A stretch of DNA of 64,000 nucleotides from SIG77 sp045589595 (GTDB lineage: Bacteria; Verrucomicrobiota; Lentisphaeria; Victivallales; UBA1829). Under the pieces are notes generated by a model. It searched no databases. It was not told where the DNA came from and saw only the letters and a program-made list of their open reading frames with translations. The position numbers and the translations under genes were made by a program. Of this stretch, positions 25,362 to 35,152 are shown in pieces; position 1 is the stretch's first letter; each line of letters begins with the position of its first letter. The stretch is from assembly GCA_045589595.1 (NCBI GenBank), contig JAZNPK010000039.1, positions 62,001-126,000 of the forward strand. The letters are read 5' to 3'.

Positions 25362-27334
25362 TACAGGAAGATCTTACACAGTTGACAGAACAGCAGCTCG
25401 TTGAGCTGATCACGTATCATAATCAGAAATATTGGGCTGAAGGCGAGCCGGAGATCTCCGATGATGATTATGACCGCCTTGTCCGTGCGCTGACTGCCAT
25501 CAATCCCGTCCATCCCCTCCTGAGCCGGATCGAGGCGCCCATCGTTGCAGGGTCCGGTAAGATCGTTCATCAGACACCGATGCTTTCTCTGGACAAGGCG
25601 TATTCTCTGGAGGAAGTTATCGCGTGGGCGAAAAAATTTGCCAGATCCCCACAGGAAGCCCTGATCGTTCAGCCGAAATATGACGGCATTTCCGCCCTCT
25701 GGAGCGATGGCATCCTTGCCACCCGCGGCGATGGCGAAACCGGGGAAAATATTACGGATAAAACCCCGTTGATCGAACTGGAAGCACCGGGCGTGGTCGC
25801 CCCACTTGACGGATGGACCGGGACCGCGCGGGGCGAGATCGTGATCCGCGATGATGATTTCCGCACGCTGTACAGCACGATCCGGAACCGCAACGGAAAG
25901 ATCTATAAAAATTCACGCAATGCCGTCGCCGGTATCATGGGACTGAAAGATATACGGGAAATGCAGCAGCAGCACGCCAAACTGACACTGGTGGATTACC
26001 GCCTTTTCAGCTGGAATACGCGCCTCGACAGGATCACCGATGACTGGCAGTTCATTCTGGAGAAGGCGGAAGCTCTCCCTTATCCCATGGACGGACTGGT
26101 GATCAAGATCGCGGATGACGCCTATTCCGCCAGTCTGGGCAATACCGCCCACCACCCCAGAGGGCAGATCGCATTCAAGTTCAGCGGTGTCCGCCGCGAC
26201 AGCAAACTCCTTGCCGTGGAATGGAGTTTCGGCAAGAATTGTCTGACCCCTGTGGCAGAGATCGAACCCGTTGATATCGGCGGTATCACCATCCGTCATG
26301 CCAGTCTGCATAACCTGCAGAATGTGCTGGAAAAAGATTTGCAGATCGGCGATACCGTCACCGTTGAGCGGGCTGGTGATGTGATCCCCTATATTGTGTC
26401 GGCGCAACCAGGCAGTCAACGCACACCGTGTCTGATCGAAAACTGCCCCTGCTGCGGCACAAAACTTGTCCGCGATCTGCCGGAATTGAGATGTCCGAAC
26501 CCCGATTGCCCGGAAACAAGATTGAAAAATCTCGCCGCCGCTGTGAAAAATATAGGGATCGAACGTCTGGGGGAACCCAATATCCGGAAAATGATGAACA
26601 CTCTCGGCGTCCGCCATCTTTCCGATATTTTCCGGCTGACAAAGGCGGATATCCTCCGTCTGGAAGGTTTCCAGACGCTTTCCGCCGATAATCTGCTCAA
26701 GGAGATCGCAGGCGCCCGCACCGTCCCCGACTGGCAGGTCCTTGCCGCGCTCAATATCCGCGGCATCGGTCCCAATATGGCAAAAACGATCATGCGCGAA
26801 CATACCCTTGAAGAATTGCGCACCCGCACCGTGGACGAATTGAGCCGCATCGACGGCATCGGTCCGGAACGGGCAGACGCCCTCTGCCGGGAAATGAGAG
26901 AACAAAGCACAGTGCTGGATGAACTGCTCGCATGTGTGACGGTCACTGCCACGAAAAACAGCGGGTCCGGAACTTTGCCGACCATCTGTTTCACCGGAAA
27001 AATGCCGGAAAAACGCTCCTGTTATGAAGATCTTGCCCGGAATGCCGGATATGAACCCGTCGACAGCGTCAACAGCGATCTGACGCTGCTCGTCTGCATG
27101 GATCCCAACGACGGTTCGTCCAAGTTGAAAAAAGCACAGAAAAACGGGATCCGTATCCTGCAGCTGAATGACTGGCTGGCTGAAATCGCAAAGCCCCCCG
27201 CCTCCAAAACGGATGTCCCGCAGGAACCCGATCCCGGAGAAACAGAAACAACAGCGGGAGCCCGGCAGCCGGATCTCTTTGATCCGCAACCGGATGACGG
27301 AAAAGAACCCGTTCAGCTCGAACTGGATCTCTGA
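25358..27334 (+). CDS. ligA: NAD-dependent DNA ligase
   Basis: A 658-residue DNA ligase that seals nicks using NAD+. Domain order is complete: Ia (YHNQKYWAEGEPEISDDDYD), adenylation domain with lysine motif QPKYDGIS, TRGDGETGEN, PYPMDGLVIKI, OB fold (LTPVAEIEPVDIGGITI), a four-Cys zinc site (CPCCGTKL and CPNPDCPE), HhH repeats (~490-590), and a C-terminal BRCT domain (ICFTGKMPEKRSCYEDLARN), then an acidic tail. The KYDG motif replaces the common KLDG. Translation begins at ATG 25358, overlapping the GH2 stop; an open extension upstream lies inside the GH2 gene and is discarded. It could be the only ligase or a second copy. Confidence 0.9.
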   Translation: MIQEDLTQLTEQQLVELITYHNQKYWAEGEPEISDDDYDRLVRALTAINPVHPLLSRIEAPIVAGSGKIVHQTPMLSLDKAYSLEEVIAWAKKFARSPQEALIVQPKYDGISALWSDGILATRGDGETGENITDKTPLIELEAPGVVAPLDGWTGTARGEIVIRDDDFRTLYSTIRNRNGKIYKNSRNAVAGIMGLKDIREMQQQHAKLTLVDYRLFSWNTRLDRITDDWQFILEKAEALPYPMDGLVIKIADDAYSASLGNTAHHPRGQIAFKFSGVRRDSKLLAVEWSFGKNCLTPVAEIEPVDIGGITIRHASLHNLQNVLEKDLQIGDTVTVERAGDVIPYIVSAQPGSQRTPCLIENCPCCGTKLVRDLPELRCPNPDCPETRLKNLAAAVKNIGIERLGEPNIRKMMNTLGVRHLSDIFRLTKADILRLEGFQTLSADNLLKEIAGARTVPDWQVLAALNIRGIGPNMAKTIMREHTLEELRTRTVDELSRIDGIGPERADALCREMREQSTVLDELLACVTVTATKNSGSGTLPTICFTGKMPEKRSCYEDLARNAGYEPVDSVNSDLTLLVCMDPNDGSSKLKKAQKNGIRILQLNDWLAEIAKPPASKTDVPQEPDPGETETTAGARQPDLFDPQPDDGKEPVQLELDL

Positions 27335-27346
27335 TTCAGATGTGCC

Positions 27347-28105
27347 TTACTGCGGCAGATGAAAAAACTGCTGCAGCTCCTGACAGAAGGTGGCAATGTC
27401 ACGGAAACAGCACGCCGCATATTGATCGTACTGCGTGCGTTGAGCATTGACGATCACCAGTTGTCCGCCGTTCAAGCGCGTCGCTTTGGGCAGGGTGGCA
27501 ACCGGCGGAACGGTCATACTGCTGCCCATGATCAACACAAGATCCGCCGTTTCAAAATCGTGAAACGCCTGTTCCAGCAGTTCTTCGTTCAGACATTCCC
27601 CGTAAAATACAAAATCGGGACGCAGTGTGCCGCCGCAGGTACATTTCGGAACTTTTCCCGCTGCAACCTGATCCAGAACCTGTTGAAGCGGCGCGTGATC
27701 GTTGCAACGGGTGCAACTGTGGCTGTCCAGTGAGCCGTGCAGCTCAAATGTCCGGCTGCCTGCTTTGGTGTGCAGACAATCAATATTCTGCGTGTAGAGC
27801 GCGTGGCACAGAGATTTCTGCTGCATCAGCGACAGCGTTTCGTGGGCAATGGACGGCGTCCGCTGAAGCATGGGATAAAGAAATTCACCCGCAAAACGGT
27901 AGAACAATTCCGGTTCTTCACGGAAAAAATCAATATCCAGCAACTCCTCTTTCCGGATGCCGTTCCAGGTGTTGCCGTCGGTGTAAAAACCGTTTTTTCC
28001 GCGGAAATCCGGGATCCCGGAAAGGGTTGAAATACCGGCTCCCGTCAACGCCACGATCTTGTCCGATGTGTCAAACAGGGCAAAACATTCTTCATATTGT
28101 GTCAT
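27347..28105 (-). CDS. cobB: Sir2-family NAD-dependent protein deacylase
   Basis: A 252-residue sirtuin. Seen: GAGISTLSGIPDFRG (NAD loop), YTQNIDCLHTKAG, catalytic HGS, a zinc site from SCTRC and KCTCGG, and GSSMTVPPVATLP. It removes acyl groups from lysine with NAD+ cleavage. Length and the short zinc module fit the bacterial CobB-like class; desuccinylase residues (Y-x-x-R of class III) cannot be placed with confidence. It converges with ligA across a 12-base gap without a clear terminator. The start ATG 28105 lies between the exbD terminator and the gene. Confidence 0.92.
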   Translation of the reverse strand: MTQYEECFALFDTSDKIVALTGAGISTLSGIPDFRGKNGFYTDGNTWNGIRKEELLDIDFFREEPELFYRFAGEFLYPMLQRTPSIAHETLSLMQQKSLCHALYTQNIDCLHTKAGSRTFELHGSLDSHSCTRCNDHAPLQQVLDQVAAGKVPKCTCGGTLRPDFVFYGECLNEELLEQAFHDFETADLVLIMGSSMTVPPVATLPKATRLNGGQLVIVNAQRTQYDQYAACCFRDIATFCQELQQFFHLPQ

Positions 28106-28130
28106 GGGATACTCTCTTTTTTGAGGGTAT

Positions 28131-28158
28131 AAAAAAAGGACGCTTCGCGGCGTCCTTT
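28131..28158 (-). terminator. Terminator of the TPR-ExbBD operon (minus strand)
   Basis: A perfect 9-bp stem (28135-28143 with 28150-28158), six-base loop, and an A run at 28131-28137 that is a U tail on the minus strand. Confidence 0.9.
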
Positions 28159-28167
28159 GTAACCCGG

Positions 28168-28734
28168 TTACTTGTTGCGCTTTTCCGGCGGGTCAGGCGC
28201 AAACTGAACGGACGCATCGTTGAGCAGGTTGAGGTTTTTCAACCCCAGCTGGTCACAGAGGTCAAGAATACGAACCAGTTTTTTATGTTTCGCATTGGGA
28301 CCGCAGTTCAGAACAATGGTCGTTTCCGGTGCGGCATCTGCCACATTCTTCAGGTAAGTCTGAAGTTCCGAAAAGAGCATCGGCGTACCGCCACCGTCGC
28401 CAGTGGTATTGACATGGTAGTAGATACGTTCTTTTTTGCGGATCGCGTTCACCTCGATCTGGGTCTGGGCTGTCAGCATCAGACGCGCAATTTCATCGTC
28501 GTTATCCTGCGGCAGTTTGAATACATCAATACGCAGGATCGGGGGCGGTTCCTTATCGCTGTCAGTCGGCGCAGCATTGGGGCTGGGCAGATTCAACTGC
28601 AGATAAATATCTTCCACCACCGGCTTCTGCGTCATAATGAAGTAAATGAGCAGCAGAAAGACAACGTCGATCATGGATGACAGCGGAACGGAAGCCGCTA
28701 CGCTGTTTTCAAGTTTAAGTTTTTTTCTTGCCAT
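28168..28734 (-). CDS. ExbD/TolR-family protein, second copy
   Basis: A 188-residue inner-membrane protein with one N-terminal helix (PLSSMIDVVFLLLIYFIM) carrying the conserved channel Asp (D23), then a periplasmic domain of about 145 residues with a longer linker (NAAPTDSDKEPPPILRIDVF) than copy one. ExbD-type proteins form the proton channel together with ExbB. It starts eight bases after its paralogue's stop and is the last gene of the operon, before the terminator. It may form mixed dimers with the other copy (inference). Confidence 0.92.
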   Translation of the reverse strand: MARKKLKLENSVAASVPLSSMIDVVFLLLIYFIMTQKPVVEDIYLQLNLPSPNAAPTDSDKEPPPILRIDVFKLPQDNDDEIARLMLTAQTQIEVNAIRKKERIYYHVNTTGDGGGTPMLFSELQTYLKNVADAAPETTIVLNCGPNAKHKKLVRILDLCDQLGLKNLNLLNDASVQFAPDPPEKRNK

Positions 28735-28742
28735 TGGTCACC

Positions 28743-29189
28743 TCACTCCGACAACATCGCATTGATCTTGACGGTGTAGAGACCAGTGTCGGTCACCGCA
28801 TCCATCGCCTGTTTGATAAAGCCGTGCTGTGCGTGATAGTCACCGCGGATGATAATGGGAATATCTTCGGCAGGAATGCCTTTTTCCGCATATTGCGCCA
28901 TCATCGTTTTCAGTTCGCGGGAGATCTGCTCACGGGTGATATTGTCATTCAAACCCATGGTCATGACACCGTCCTGATGGACGTTGATCACAATGGAACG
29001 GGGGTCTTTCTTCGTGACAGGTTTTCCGTGGGGCGCTTCCGCCAGAATAACGGCTTCGTCTTCAATATCTTTATCCACAGCGGCGGTGACAACGAAGAAA
29101 ATAATCAGCAGAAAGACGACGTCGATCATCGAGGAAATAGGTACCTCTGCTGTATCGTCCATCTGCGGTTTTTTAGAGCCTCTCGACAT
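28743..29189 (-). CDS. ExbD/TolR-family protein, first copy
   Basis: A 148-residue protein of the ExbD/TolR family: PISSMIDVVFLLIIFFVVTA is the single membrane helix with D23, followed by a periplasmic ferredoxin-like domain with IVINVHQDGVMTMG and IPIIIRGDYHAQHGFIKQAM. It is the proton-conducting partner of the ExbB-like protein upstream in the operon. Two ExbD genes in a row are common in such systems of Planctomycetes/Verrucomicrobia-type bacteria. Confidence 0.93.
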   Translation of the reverse strand: MSRGSKKPQMDDTAEVPISSMIDVVFLLIIFFVVTAAVDKDIEDEAVILAEAPHGKPVTKKDPRSIVINVHQDGVMTMGLNDNITREQISRELKTMMAQYAEKGIPAEDIPIIIRGDYHAQHGFIKQAMDAVTDTGLYTVKINAMLSE

Positions 29190-29244
29190 AGTATTATTTT
29201 CCTGTTAAATTGTTTTCGTTGTCCGGTTGCGAACCGGCTCGCTG

Positions 29245-30093
29245 TTATTCTTCGATGTATTCTTCTGAGGCGTCGACTTCAGCACCGCGCAGGGGCTTGA
29301 TCATGTCGTAAGTCAGAGCTTCCATGGTCAGAATGATTTTGGAGGCGGTGTTCTTCACAAAGGTGTAACCCAGAATGGCGGGCACTGCAATAAACAGACC
29401 GACTGCCGTGGTGTACAGAGCACCGGAAATGGACATAGCAAGAGCAGTTGCCTTGTTTGCACCGGATGCACTTGCCAAACCTGCGAATGCAGCCACCATA
29501 CCGGTAACCGTACCCATCAGACCGAACATCGGAGCGAGCTGACCGCAAAGGTTCAGGTAGTTGACGCGCTGCATCAGTTTTTCAGATTCGATACCGGCAG
29601 CAGAGGAAACGGAGTCAAGAATAACGTCGTAACCTTCAGAGATGTTGTTGAAACCAGCCATCAGGATGTTGGAGAGGGGGCCGGGTGTGGCTTCGCAAGC
29701 TTCGATCGCTGCGCCGAGGTCGCCCTGATCGATGGCACTCTTCACGGCTTCCACCAGTTCCGGCGGCATGATCTTGGTCATGCGGATGGAAAGGAAGGAG
29801 TCGATGATCAGTGCGATCGTTGCCAGAGAGGTCAGGAAGATCATGGCCCACACGATCAAGTCCATGGCATTACCGCCGAACACGACGGAGAAGAATGTCA
29901 GACCTTCTTCTGCAGCAGGAGCGGCTTCTTCACCTTCGCCGCCTTCAGCGGCGGCGGCATCATCTGCAGCTGCAGTTTCTTCGGTCGCTGCGGGAGCAGC
30001 TTCATCCTGAGCATTGAGCGACATCTGGGCGACTGCGCCGAACAACACTGATACAGCGATGAGGACGAGTCCGAGAGTTTTCATGAGTTTCAT
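29245..30093 (-). CDS. MotA/TolQ/ExbB-family proton channel protein
   Basis: A 282-residue protein. Residues 1-28 are a cleavable signal-like sequence (LGLVLIAVSVLFGAVA), 29-63 a low-complexity Ala/Glu/Asp region, then the ExbB core: TM1 at ~75-97 (LIVWAMIFLTSLATIALIID), a cytoplasmic helical part, TM2 (LAPMFGLMGTVTGMVAAFAG) and TM3 (ISGALYTTAVGLFIAVPAIL). The extra N-terminal export signal and acidic spacer are seen in the longer ExbB class. With the two ExbD proteins it would use the proton gradient to energise an envelope process. No TonB or TolA gene lies nearby, so its output partner is likely one of the TPR proteins upstream. Confidence 0.93.
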   Translation of the reverse strand: MKLMKTLGLVLIAVSVLFGAVAQMSLNAQDEAAPAATEETAAADDAAAAEGGEGEEAAPAAEEGLTFFSVVFGGNAMDLIVWAMIFLTSLATIALIIDSFLSIRMTKIMPPELVEAVKSAIDQGDLGAAIEACEATPGPLSNILMAGFNNISEGYDVILDSVSSAAGIESEKLMQRVNYLNLCGQLAPMFGLMGTVTGMVAAFAGLASASGANKATALAMSISGALYTTAVGLFIAVPAILGYTFVKNTASKIILTMEALTYDMIKPLRGAEVDASEEYIEE

Positions 30094-30172
30094 TTCGGTT
30101 TTTTCCTTTATGTTTGTTATGCTTTTGTTTTCAGCTTGATTTCTTCATCTATCAATGTAGCATACAAAACGA

Positions 30173-30982
30173 TTATTTCAACTGTTTTGTATAAGCATTG
30201 TCAGGATATTTTTCCCGCAGGATCTTGGCAAATTCTTCGCAACGGGCATCTTTCAGGTCGCGGAGAACTTCCCAGGCACGGAACAGAGCCTGAGGTCTGT
30301 CACCGGATTTTTCAAAAAGCAGCGCAGCTCCGAAATATGCCATAGCGGCTTCTTTGAGAGCGGCTTTCTGTTCGGCGGCAGGTTTTTCCATTGCCATGGC
30401 TTTGTAAATATCGCCGCGGAGCAGATAAGCGGCACAGGCGGCGGCATCATCATCCAGAGATGTTTTCGCCGTCACAAACTGCATGGCTTTTTTGTAATTT
30501 TTCTGTTCGAGATAAATCTGACCGAGAGCCAGAGATGCAGATGCCAGAATCGGTGCATCAGCAGGATTGGCTGCTTTGTAAGCCTGAAGTTTTTCGAGGA
30601 CAGCAGTCGCTTCCGGCAGTTTACCGGCGGCTTTCAGCGCTTCCGCCTGTTTCGCCAGACTGTAAATTTCCCAGCCGAGCGCAGCATACTTTGTTGCCGC
30701 AGCAGCATACTGGGCAGCTGCATCTGCACCTTTACCGTCTTTCAGAAGCGCATCCGCGGATGCGATCTCTGCCGGTTTCGGGATCCAGACGTAACTGATA
30801 TCCGCTTTTTTCAGAGGACGGACTGCCGCGCCGATCTTGACCTGATAATTACCTTTTTCATCAACGGTCACGGAGTCCACTTCTTTCTTGGTGCCATCCT
30901 GCACGTAGAACGCCTTCTGGGCATACAGCCCGGCAGGTGCGGCAAGTATTGCTGCAACTGCAAAAATCAGGAGCTTTTTCAT
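30173..30982 (-). CDS. Exported TPR-like helical-repeat protein
   Basis: A 269-residue protein with a signal peptide (MKKLLIFAVAAILAAPAGLY, cleavage near AQKA). A short beta-rich N-terminal part (residues ~22-55) is followed by TPR-like helical repeats, e.g. ADAAAQYAAAATKYAALGWE and PILASASLALGQIYLEQKNY. It is Ala-rich throughout. Start ATG 30982 is preferred because AAGGA lies seven bases upstream. It is between the giant TPR protein and ExbB in one operon, so it is probably a periplasmic partner of the ExbBD motor. Confidence 0.8.
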   Translation of the reverse strand: MKKLLIFAVAAILAAPAGLYAQKAFYVQDGTKKEVDSVTVDEKGNYQVKIGAAVRPLKKADISYVWIPKPAEIASADALLKDGKGADAAAQYAAAATKYAALGWEIYSLAKQAEALKAAGKLPEATAVLEKLQAYKAANPADAPILASASLALGQIYLEQKNYKKAMQFVTAKTSLDDDAAACAAYLLRGDIYKAMAMEKPAAEQKAALKEAAMAYFGAALLFEKSGDRPQALFRAWEVLRDLKDARCEEFAKILREKYPDNAYTKQLK

Positions 30983-31027
30983 GGATTTTCCTTTCATTTT
31001 CTTTATGTTATGTTCTGATTTTTCTGC

Positions 31028-34000
31028 TTATTGTGCCAGATTCCTGACTTCCACTTTGTAGCGTCCGTCCGGATAGTATTTCTGATATTTTTCCACCATC
31101 TGTTTCTTTTCAGCGGTTTTGCCAAGTTTACCGGCAAGTTCTGCTGATTTGTAAACAGCGCGTTCCAGATAGAGCGGCGTATCGTCTTCCGGATTGTCCG
31201 GATCGACTTTCAGCACTGTCGTCGGGCCGAAGGGCAGGGCGGCAACAATGGAGTACAGGGCATACGCTCTGTTCAGATAAGACTGATCCTTGTTGGCTTC
31301 GTACTGGAGTTCCCAGATACCCGCAAGCATTGTCTGCGCTTTGTTGTAGATGGCAGTCTGGTTCGCAAGGTTGGCACGGCGTCCCACTTTCACAAGGTCC
31401 TGTTTCGCTTCTTCATATTTCTTCAGGTGCAGATAAGCATCCGCTCTGCCGAAATACATCTGATAGAGATAAGGCGTATTCTTGTTGTGTTTTTCCAGAC
31501 TGGTGTAATAAGTGGCGGCTTTGCTGAAGTCGCCCATGGCAGATGCGGCAACAGCGGCGTCCGCCAACAGTTTTTCGTAAAGCAGTGCAAAGAATTCTTC
31601 CGCTTCCTTGGGATTGGCGGCAAATTCCTTGGCTTTCAGATCACCGACCCAGTCAGCCGCATTGGGGGTCTTGACCAGACGCAGCAGCTCTTCCGATGCC
31701 AACTGTGCATAACTGGCGGCGGCTTTGGCGTACTGGGGATCGCGGCATTTCACCAGCTCGGATGCCAGGAAACGGTAGTTGGAAACGGTCAGGTTCTGCT
31801 TGAGCTCAGGTGTGCTGAAGATCTCATGCAATTCCGTGAGCGCGCGCCCGTAATTTCCTTTTGTATAAAGGTTGTGCGCCAGAGAGAACTTGGCGTTACG
31901 ACCTTCCGGCGTATGACGGAATTCCGTGGAAAGTTTGTTCAGGATACGGCGGGCATCATCCGTTTTGTCGGCTTCCGTGTACAACACGCTCAAACGCATG
32001 AGATACTGGGGAACCGTTTTTTCCTGGGGATATGTCGCAATAAAGCCTTCAAACATCTTGACTGCGTTTTCCACATCGCCGCAACCGTCATAGAGCCACG
32101 GCAGCAGAGAGGCGGCACGGAGTTTGTTCTTTGCCGTTTCGGGTGCATTTGCCAGAGAGGCAAACGGTCCTTTCGGCGCAAGCCATTCATTGGTCAGTTC
32201 ATTGATGTGTGTGATGGCTTCTTTGTAACATTCATGAGCTTTGGCTGTCAGTTCTTCCGCTTCCTTGTTCAGAAGATCACGCTTTTCCGTCAGGATCTTG
32301 GCGGTCTTGACATCTTCCTCATATTTGGTGAGGGCTTCCTGATACGCAACCTGAGGATCGACCGCAGGAGCGGCGGCAGGAGCGGCGGCAGGAGCGGCGG
32401 CAGGAGCGGCGGCAGGAGCGGCGGCAGGAGCAGCGGCAGGAGCAGCGGCAGGTGCAGCGGCAGGCGGTTCAGGCTTGACCGGAGTGGGGATCACGATCAC
32501 GACCGCTTCCTCTTTCTTGGTCATAGCTTCTTTTTCGTAAACTCCGCCCTGACTGTACAGGTTCGCCGCGATATCCATTTTTGCGGTGATGATCCGCGCG
32601 GGATTTTCAGAACCGTTGGCGCAATATTTCTTGCCGAGTTCCACCGCCTGTTCGTAACGTTTCGTCAGAACATAGGCTTCGATGGAGCGTTCAAATGCTT
32701 CATCAATAAATTCAGGTCTGTGACTGAAGTTGTTGATCACGAAAGCATAGCGTTTGACGGCATTGTCGAAGCCGGTGACCCATTTGTGGCGGATCACAGC
32801 GCGCGCATCCGGATTCTTTTCCTGATTGAGTTTTGCACCTTCGTTATTGGCATTGATGAAATCTTCACGGGCGAGACGGATCGCCACCAGCGGTGCATGT
32901 TCATGGGATCTTGCAATATCAAGGAATTCCCCGTAAACGGAAGCGGCATCCTGTTTGAGGGCTTTTCCTTCTGCCACTTTACCGGCTTTTTCCAGCCGTT
33001 CCGCTTGAAGCCAGAGCGCGTTACCGGCAATGATAACACCATTCTGCACCAGCGGATCATCACGGAATTTGAATTTACCGAGATTGGTCAGGGTTTCAAC
33101 TCTGAAAACATCACCCAGATAACCGTTTGCAATCGTCAGATAACGGAGAACTTTCGGCAGACCGGTGGAAAGGCGTTTGTCCGCCATTACCGGTTCCAGT
33201 TCGGTGGCAACGGTTTTGAATTTTGCCCGGACAGCGTTCCATTCGGCTTCTGTGGGCGGTTTGGGGGAATGTTCGCGCTTGATGAGTTCAGACGCCATCT
33301 TGGAGCCTGTCTTGAACGCTTCTTCAGGAATGGGCTGAACAAGTTCTTCCACTTCTGCGTCCTGCTCCTGATTTTCAGGCTTCTTGACTTTGGCGATCTC
33401 GACCTGCAGTTTTGCCGCGATACCGGGTTCAAGGCGGGCAACATTTTCTGCCGCTTTCAGAAATTCAGGATAGTTCTTCGCACCGTCTTTGTGTTTCGGA
33501 TAGTTCTTCAACAGATTGCCGAATGCCACAAAGGCGCGTTTGTAATATTTGAGTGCTTCCTGTTTTTCTTTTGCATCTTTGGAATTTTCCAACTGCTGCG
33601 CATACGCGGCGGAAAGATAGCCTTCCCACATTTTCGCATCGGCGGCAGGAGATGCTTCAATACCGAATTCTTTGTCTTTTTTGTATGCTTCATCGCACAA
33701 TTTGAACAGATTGCGGTATTTACGGAGACCGCTCAGGGGCGCCGCATAGTTGCCGATGTAGTAATTGGCACGCATGGACTGGGCAACTGCCATGGCATAA
33801 AGGACATCCTGTCCCGCCCAGAGAACTTCATCCAGTGCTTTGAAAGAGGTATAAACAACATCCTGCCAGTCCATCGGGTCCGTTTTGTCAAGCTGTTCTT
33901 TTTCCTGGATCAGCAGGTTATGGTACCCCTTGGAGATGAGTCTTCTGCGTTCGGGCTGGAGTGCCAGTACCTTGGAGTAGGCGGCATATTCCATACTTTC

Positions 34001-35101
34001 AGATTCGGAAAGACCGAGAACTCTGCCCAGATCTTTGTAAATGTTGGCGCGCTGGGCATAGTTGCCGGCATTCAGCTCACCGCCTTTGCGGATGTGCGTG
34101 TAATATTTGCCGTCTTCCTGCGATTTTTTTGCCCAGAGATCTTTCAGCAGCGCACCTTCGTTCATGGTGTGGATCCGCGCCATGTTTGCCATTTCAGCGG
34201 AATCCGTTGAACTCAAACCAACCAGACTGCCCAGCGCTTCATACACTGCCAGACGGGCGGCATTTGCTTCGACGGCATCTGCTTTTTTCGTTTTCAGTGC
34301 ATCGTAATATTTTTCGTCTTCCGTCTTTTTGGCGGCGAGGAGTTTCTGCAGTTCTGCACCCTTGGTGGGATCGGCAGTCAGAAGAGCCGAAGCGGCATCG
34401 GAAAGTTTTTTGCCGAGAGCCGCATAGAGTTTTGTCCGTTCTTCCGCAGACATTTCGATCAGTCTTCTGGAAGTGGTGATCTTCTTATTGAGGTAATCCC
34501 AGCGGGTCTTCTGGCGTTTCTGCATATCTTCCACGGAATCGAGACCGAAACGGGCCTGGGAGTAGAGCATATCCCGTTTGCCCGCAGCGTTATCGCCTTT
34601 TTCGGACATGGAGATGACTTCCAGCACCTTCTGGGCTTCGGGCGCTTTCCCTGCTTTCTGATAGGCAGTCATCAGGGCGAGAAGGGATTTTTTGAAGTTT
34701 GCCACTTTGCCGTATTTTGCCGCATATTCCATCACGGGCGCGAGCTGGGCGATACCTTCATCGAATTTCAGACGCATCACATAGTAAACGCCGATACTTG
34801 CCAGTGTTTCGTAATAAGCATCAGTGCCGGGGGCGAATTTTTTCGCCAGTGTCATGGCTTCTTCTGTCTTGTTCTGTGCCAGAAGGTTGTTGATGCGCTG
34901 TGCGCTCAGCAGTTCGTTGCCGGGATTGCTTTTGAGCAGGCCTTCGATCAGGTCGTCTGCGTAATCGGTCAGACCGATTTCGTTCAACGCCTTTGCCAGT
35001 TGGATCTCGCGGGTGAAATTCTGGGCTGTAACACCACAGCAGATCAATCCGAGAAACATGCCGGCAATGATCTTGCCCGGCAAGTGTTTTTTGATGGACA
35101 T
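31028..35101 (-). CDS. Giant exported TPR protein of the ExbBD operon
   Basis: A 1357-residue protein with a signal peptide (HLPGKIIAGMFLGLICCGVT, cleavage near AQNF). Helical repeats of TPR type run from ~30 to ~870 and again ~960-1357 (e.g. YLMRLSVLYTEADKTDDARR, LAHNLYTKGNYGRALTELHE). The halves are joined by a low-complexity linker of Ala-Ala-Pro-Ala repeats at ~880-913, encoded by a 12-base minisatellite. Lys is frequent. It is the first gene of the operon; AGGAG lies nine bases before ATG 35101. It resembles the tol-pal-associated YbgF/CpoB or BamD logic only in fold; role is unknown, probably periplasmic scaffolding of the motor (inference). Confidence 0.8.
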   Translation of the reverse strand: MSIKKHLPGKIIAGMFLGLICCGVTAQNFTREIQLAKALNEIGLTDYADDLIEGLLKSNPGNELLSAQRINNLLAQNKTEEAMTLAKKFAPGTDAYYETLASIGVYYVMRLKFDEGIAQLAPVMEYAAKYGKVANFKKSLLALMTAYQKAGKAPEAQKVLEVISMSEKGDNAAGKRDMLYSQARFGLDSVEDMQKRQKTRWDYLNKKITTSRRLIEMSAEERTKLYAALGKKLSDAASALLTADPTKGAELQKLLAAKKTEDEKYYDALKTKKADAVEANAARLAVYEALGSLVGLSSTDSAEMANMARIHTMNEGALLKDLWAKKSQEDGKYYTHIRKGGELNAGNYAQRANIYKDLGRVLGLSESESMEYAAYSKVLALQPERRRLISKGYHNLLIQEKEQLDKTDPMDWQDVVYTSFKALDEVLWAGQDVLYAMAVAQSMRANYYIGNYAAPLSGLRKYRNLFKLCDEAYKKDKEFGIEASPAADAKMWEGYLSAAYAQQLENSKDAKEKQEALKYYKRAFVAFGNLLKNYPKHKDGAKNYPEFLKAAENVARLEPGIAAKLQVEIAKVKKPENQEQDAEVEELVQPIPEEAFKTGSKMASELIKREHSPKPPTEAEWNAVRAKFKTVATELEPVMADKRLSTGLPKVLRYLTIANGYLGDVFRVETLTNLGKFKFRDDPLVQNGVIIAGNALWLQAERLEKAGKVAEGKALKQDAASVYGEFLDIARSHEHAPLVAIRLAREDFINANNEGAKLNQEKNPDARAVIRHKWVTGFDNAVKRYAFVINNFSHRPEFIDEAFERSIEAYVLTKRYEQAVELGKKYCANGSENPARIITAKMDIAANLYSQGGVYEKEAMTKKEEAVVIVIPTPVKPEPPAAAPAAAPAAAPAAAPAAAPAAAPAAAPAAAPAVDPQVAYQEALTKYEEDVKTAKILTEKRDLLNKEAEELTAKAHECYKEAITHINELTNEWLAPKGPFASLANAPETAKNKLRAASLLPWLYDGCGDVENAVKMFEGFIATYPQEKTVPQYLMRLSVLYTEADKTDDARRILNKLSTEFRHTPEGRNAKFSLAHNLYTKGNYGRALTELHEIFSTPELKQNLTVSNYRFLASELVKCRDPQYAKAAASYAQLASEELLRLVKTPNAADWVGDLKAKEFAANPKEAEEFFALLYEKLLADAAVAASAMGDFSKAATYYTSLEKHNKNTPYLYQMYFGRADAYLHLKKYEEAKQDLVKVGRRANLANQTAIYNKAQTMLAGIWELQYEANKDQSYLNRAYALYSIVAALPFGPTTVLKVDPDNPEDDTPLYLERAVYKSAELAGKLGKTAEKKQMVEKYQKYYPDGRYKVEVRNLAQ
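32364..32459. repeat. 12-base minisatellite coding for an Ala-Pro linker
   Basis: Eight 12-base units run head to tail on the plus strand (five identical GCAGGAGCGGCG units, then three variants). On the minus strand each codes for four residues of an Ala/Pro linker in the giant TPR protein, so changes in copy number keep the frame. Confidence 0.95.
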
Positions 35102-35152
35102 AGGTGCAGTCTCCTGTTTATCTTTCTTTTGTTTGATTACAATTCACTATTA

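Noticed and set aside
32364..32459. Possible CRISPR-like direct repeats
   Set aside because: Units are 12 bases, contiguous, without spacers, and code for a linker.
31427..34210. A 927-codon open frame on the plus strand
   Set aside because: Antisense to the giant TPR gene with Phe/Arg/Gly-rich composition and a Gly-Gly-Arg-Ser repeat that is only the reverse reading of the Ala-Pro linker.
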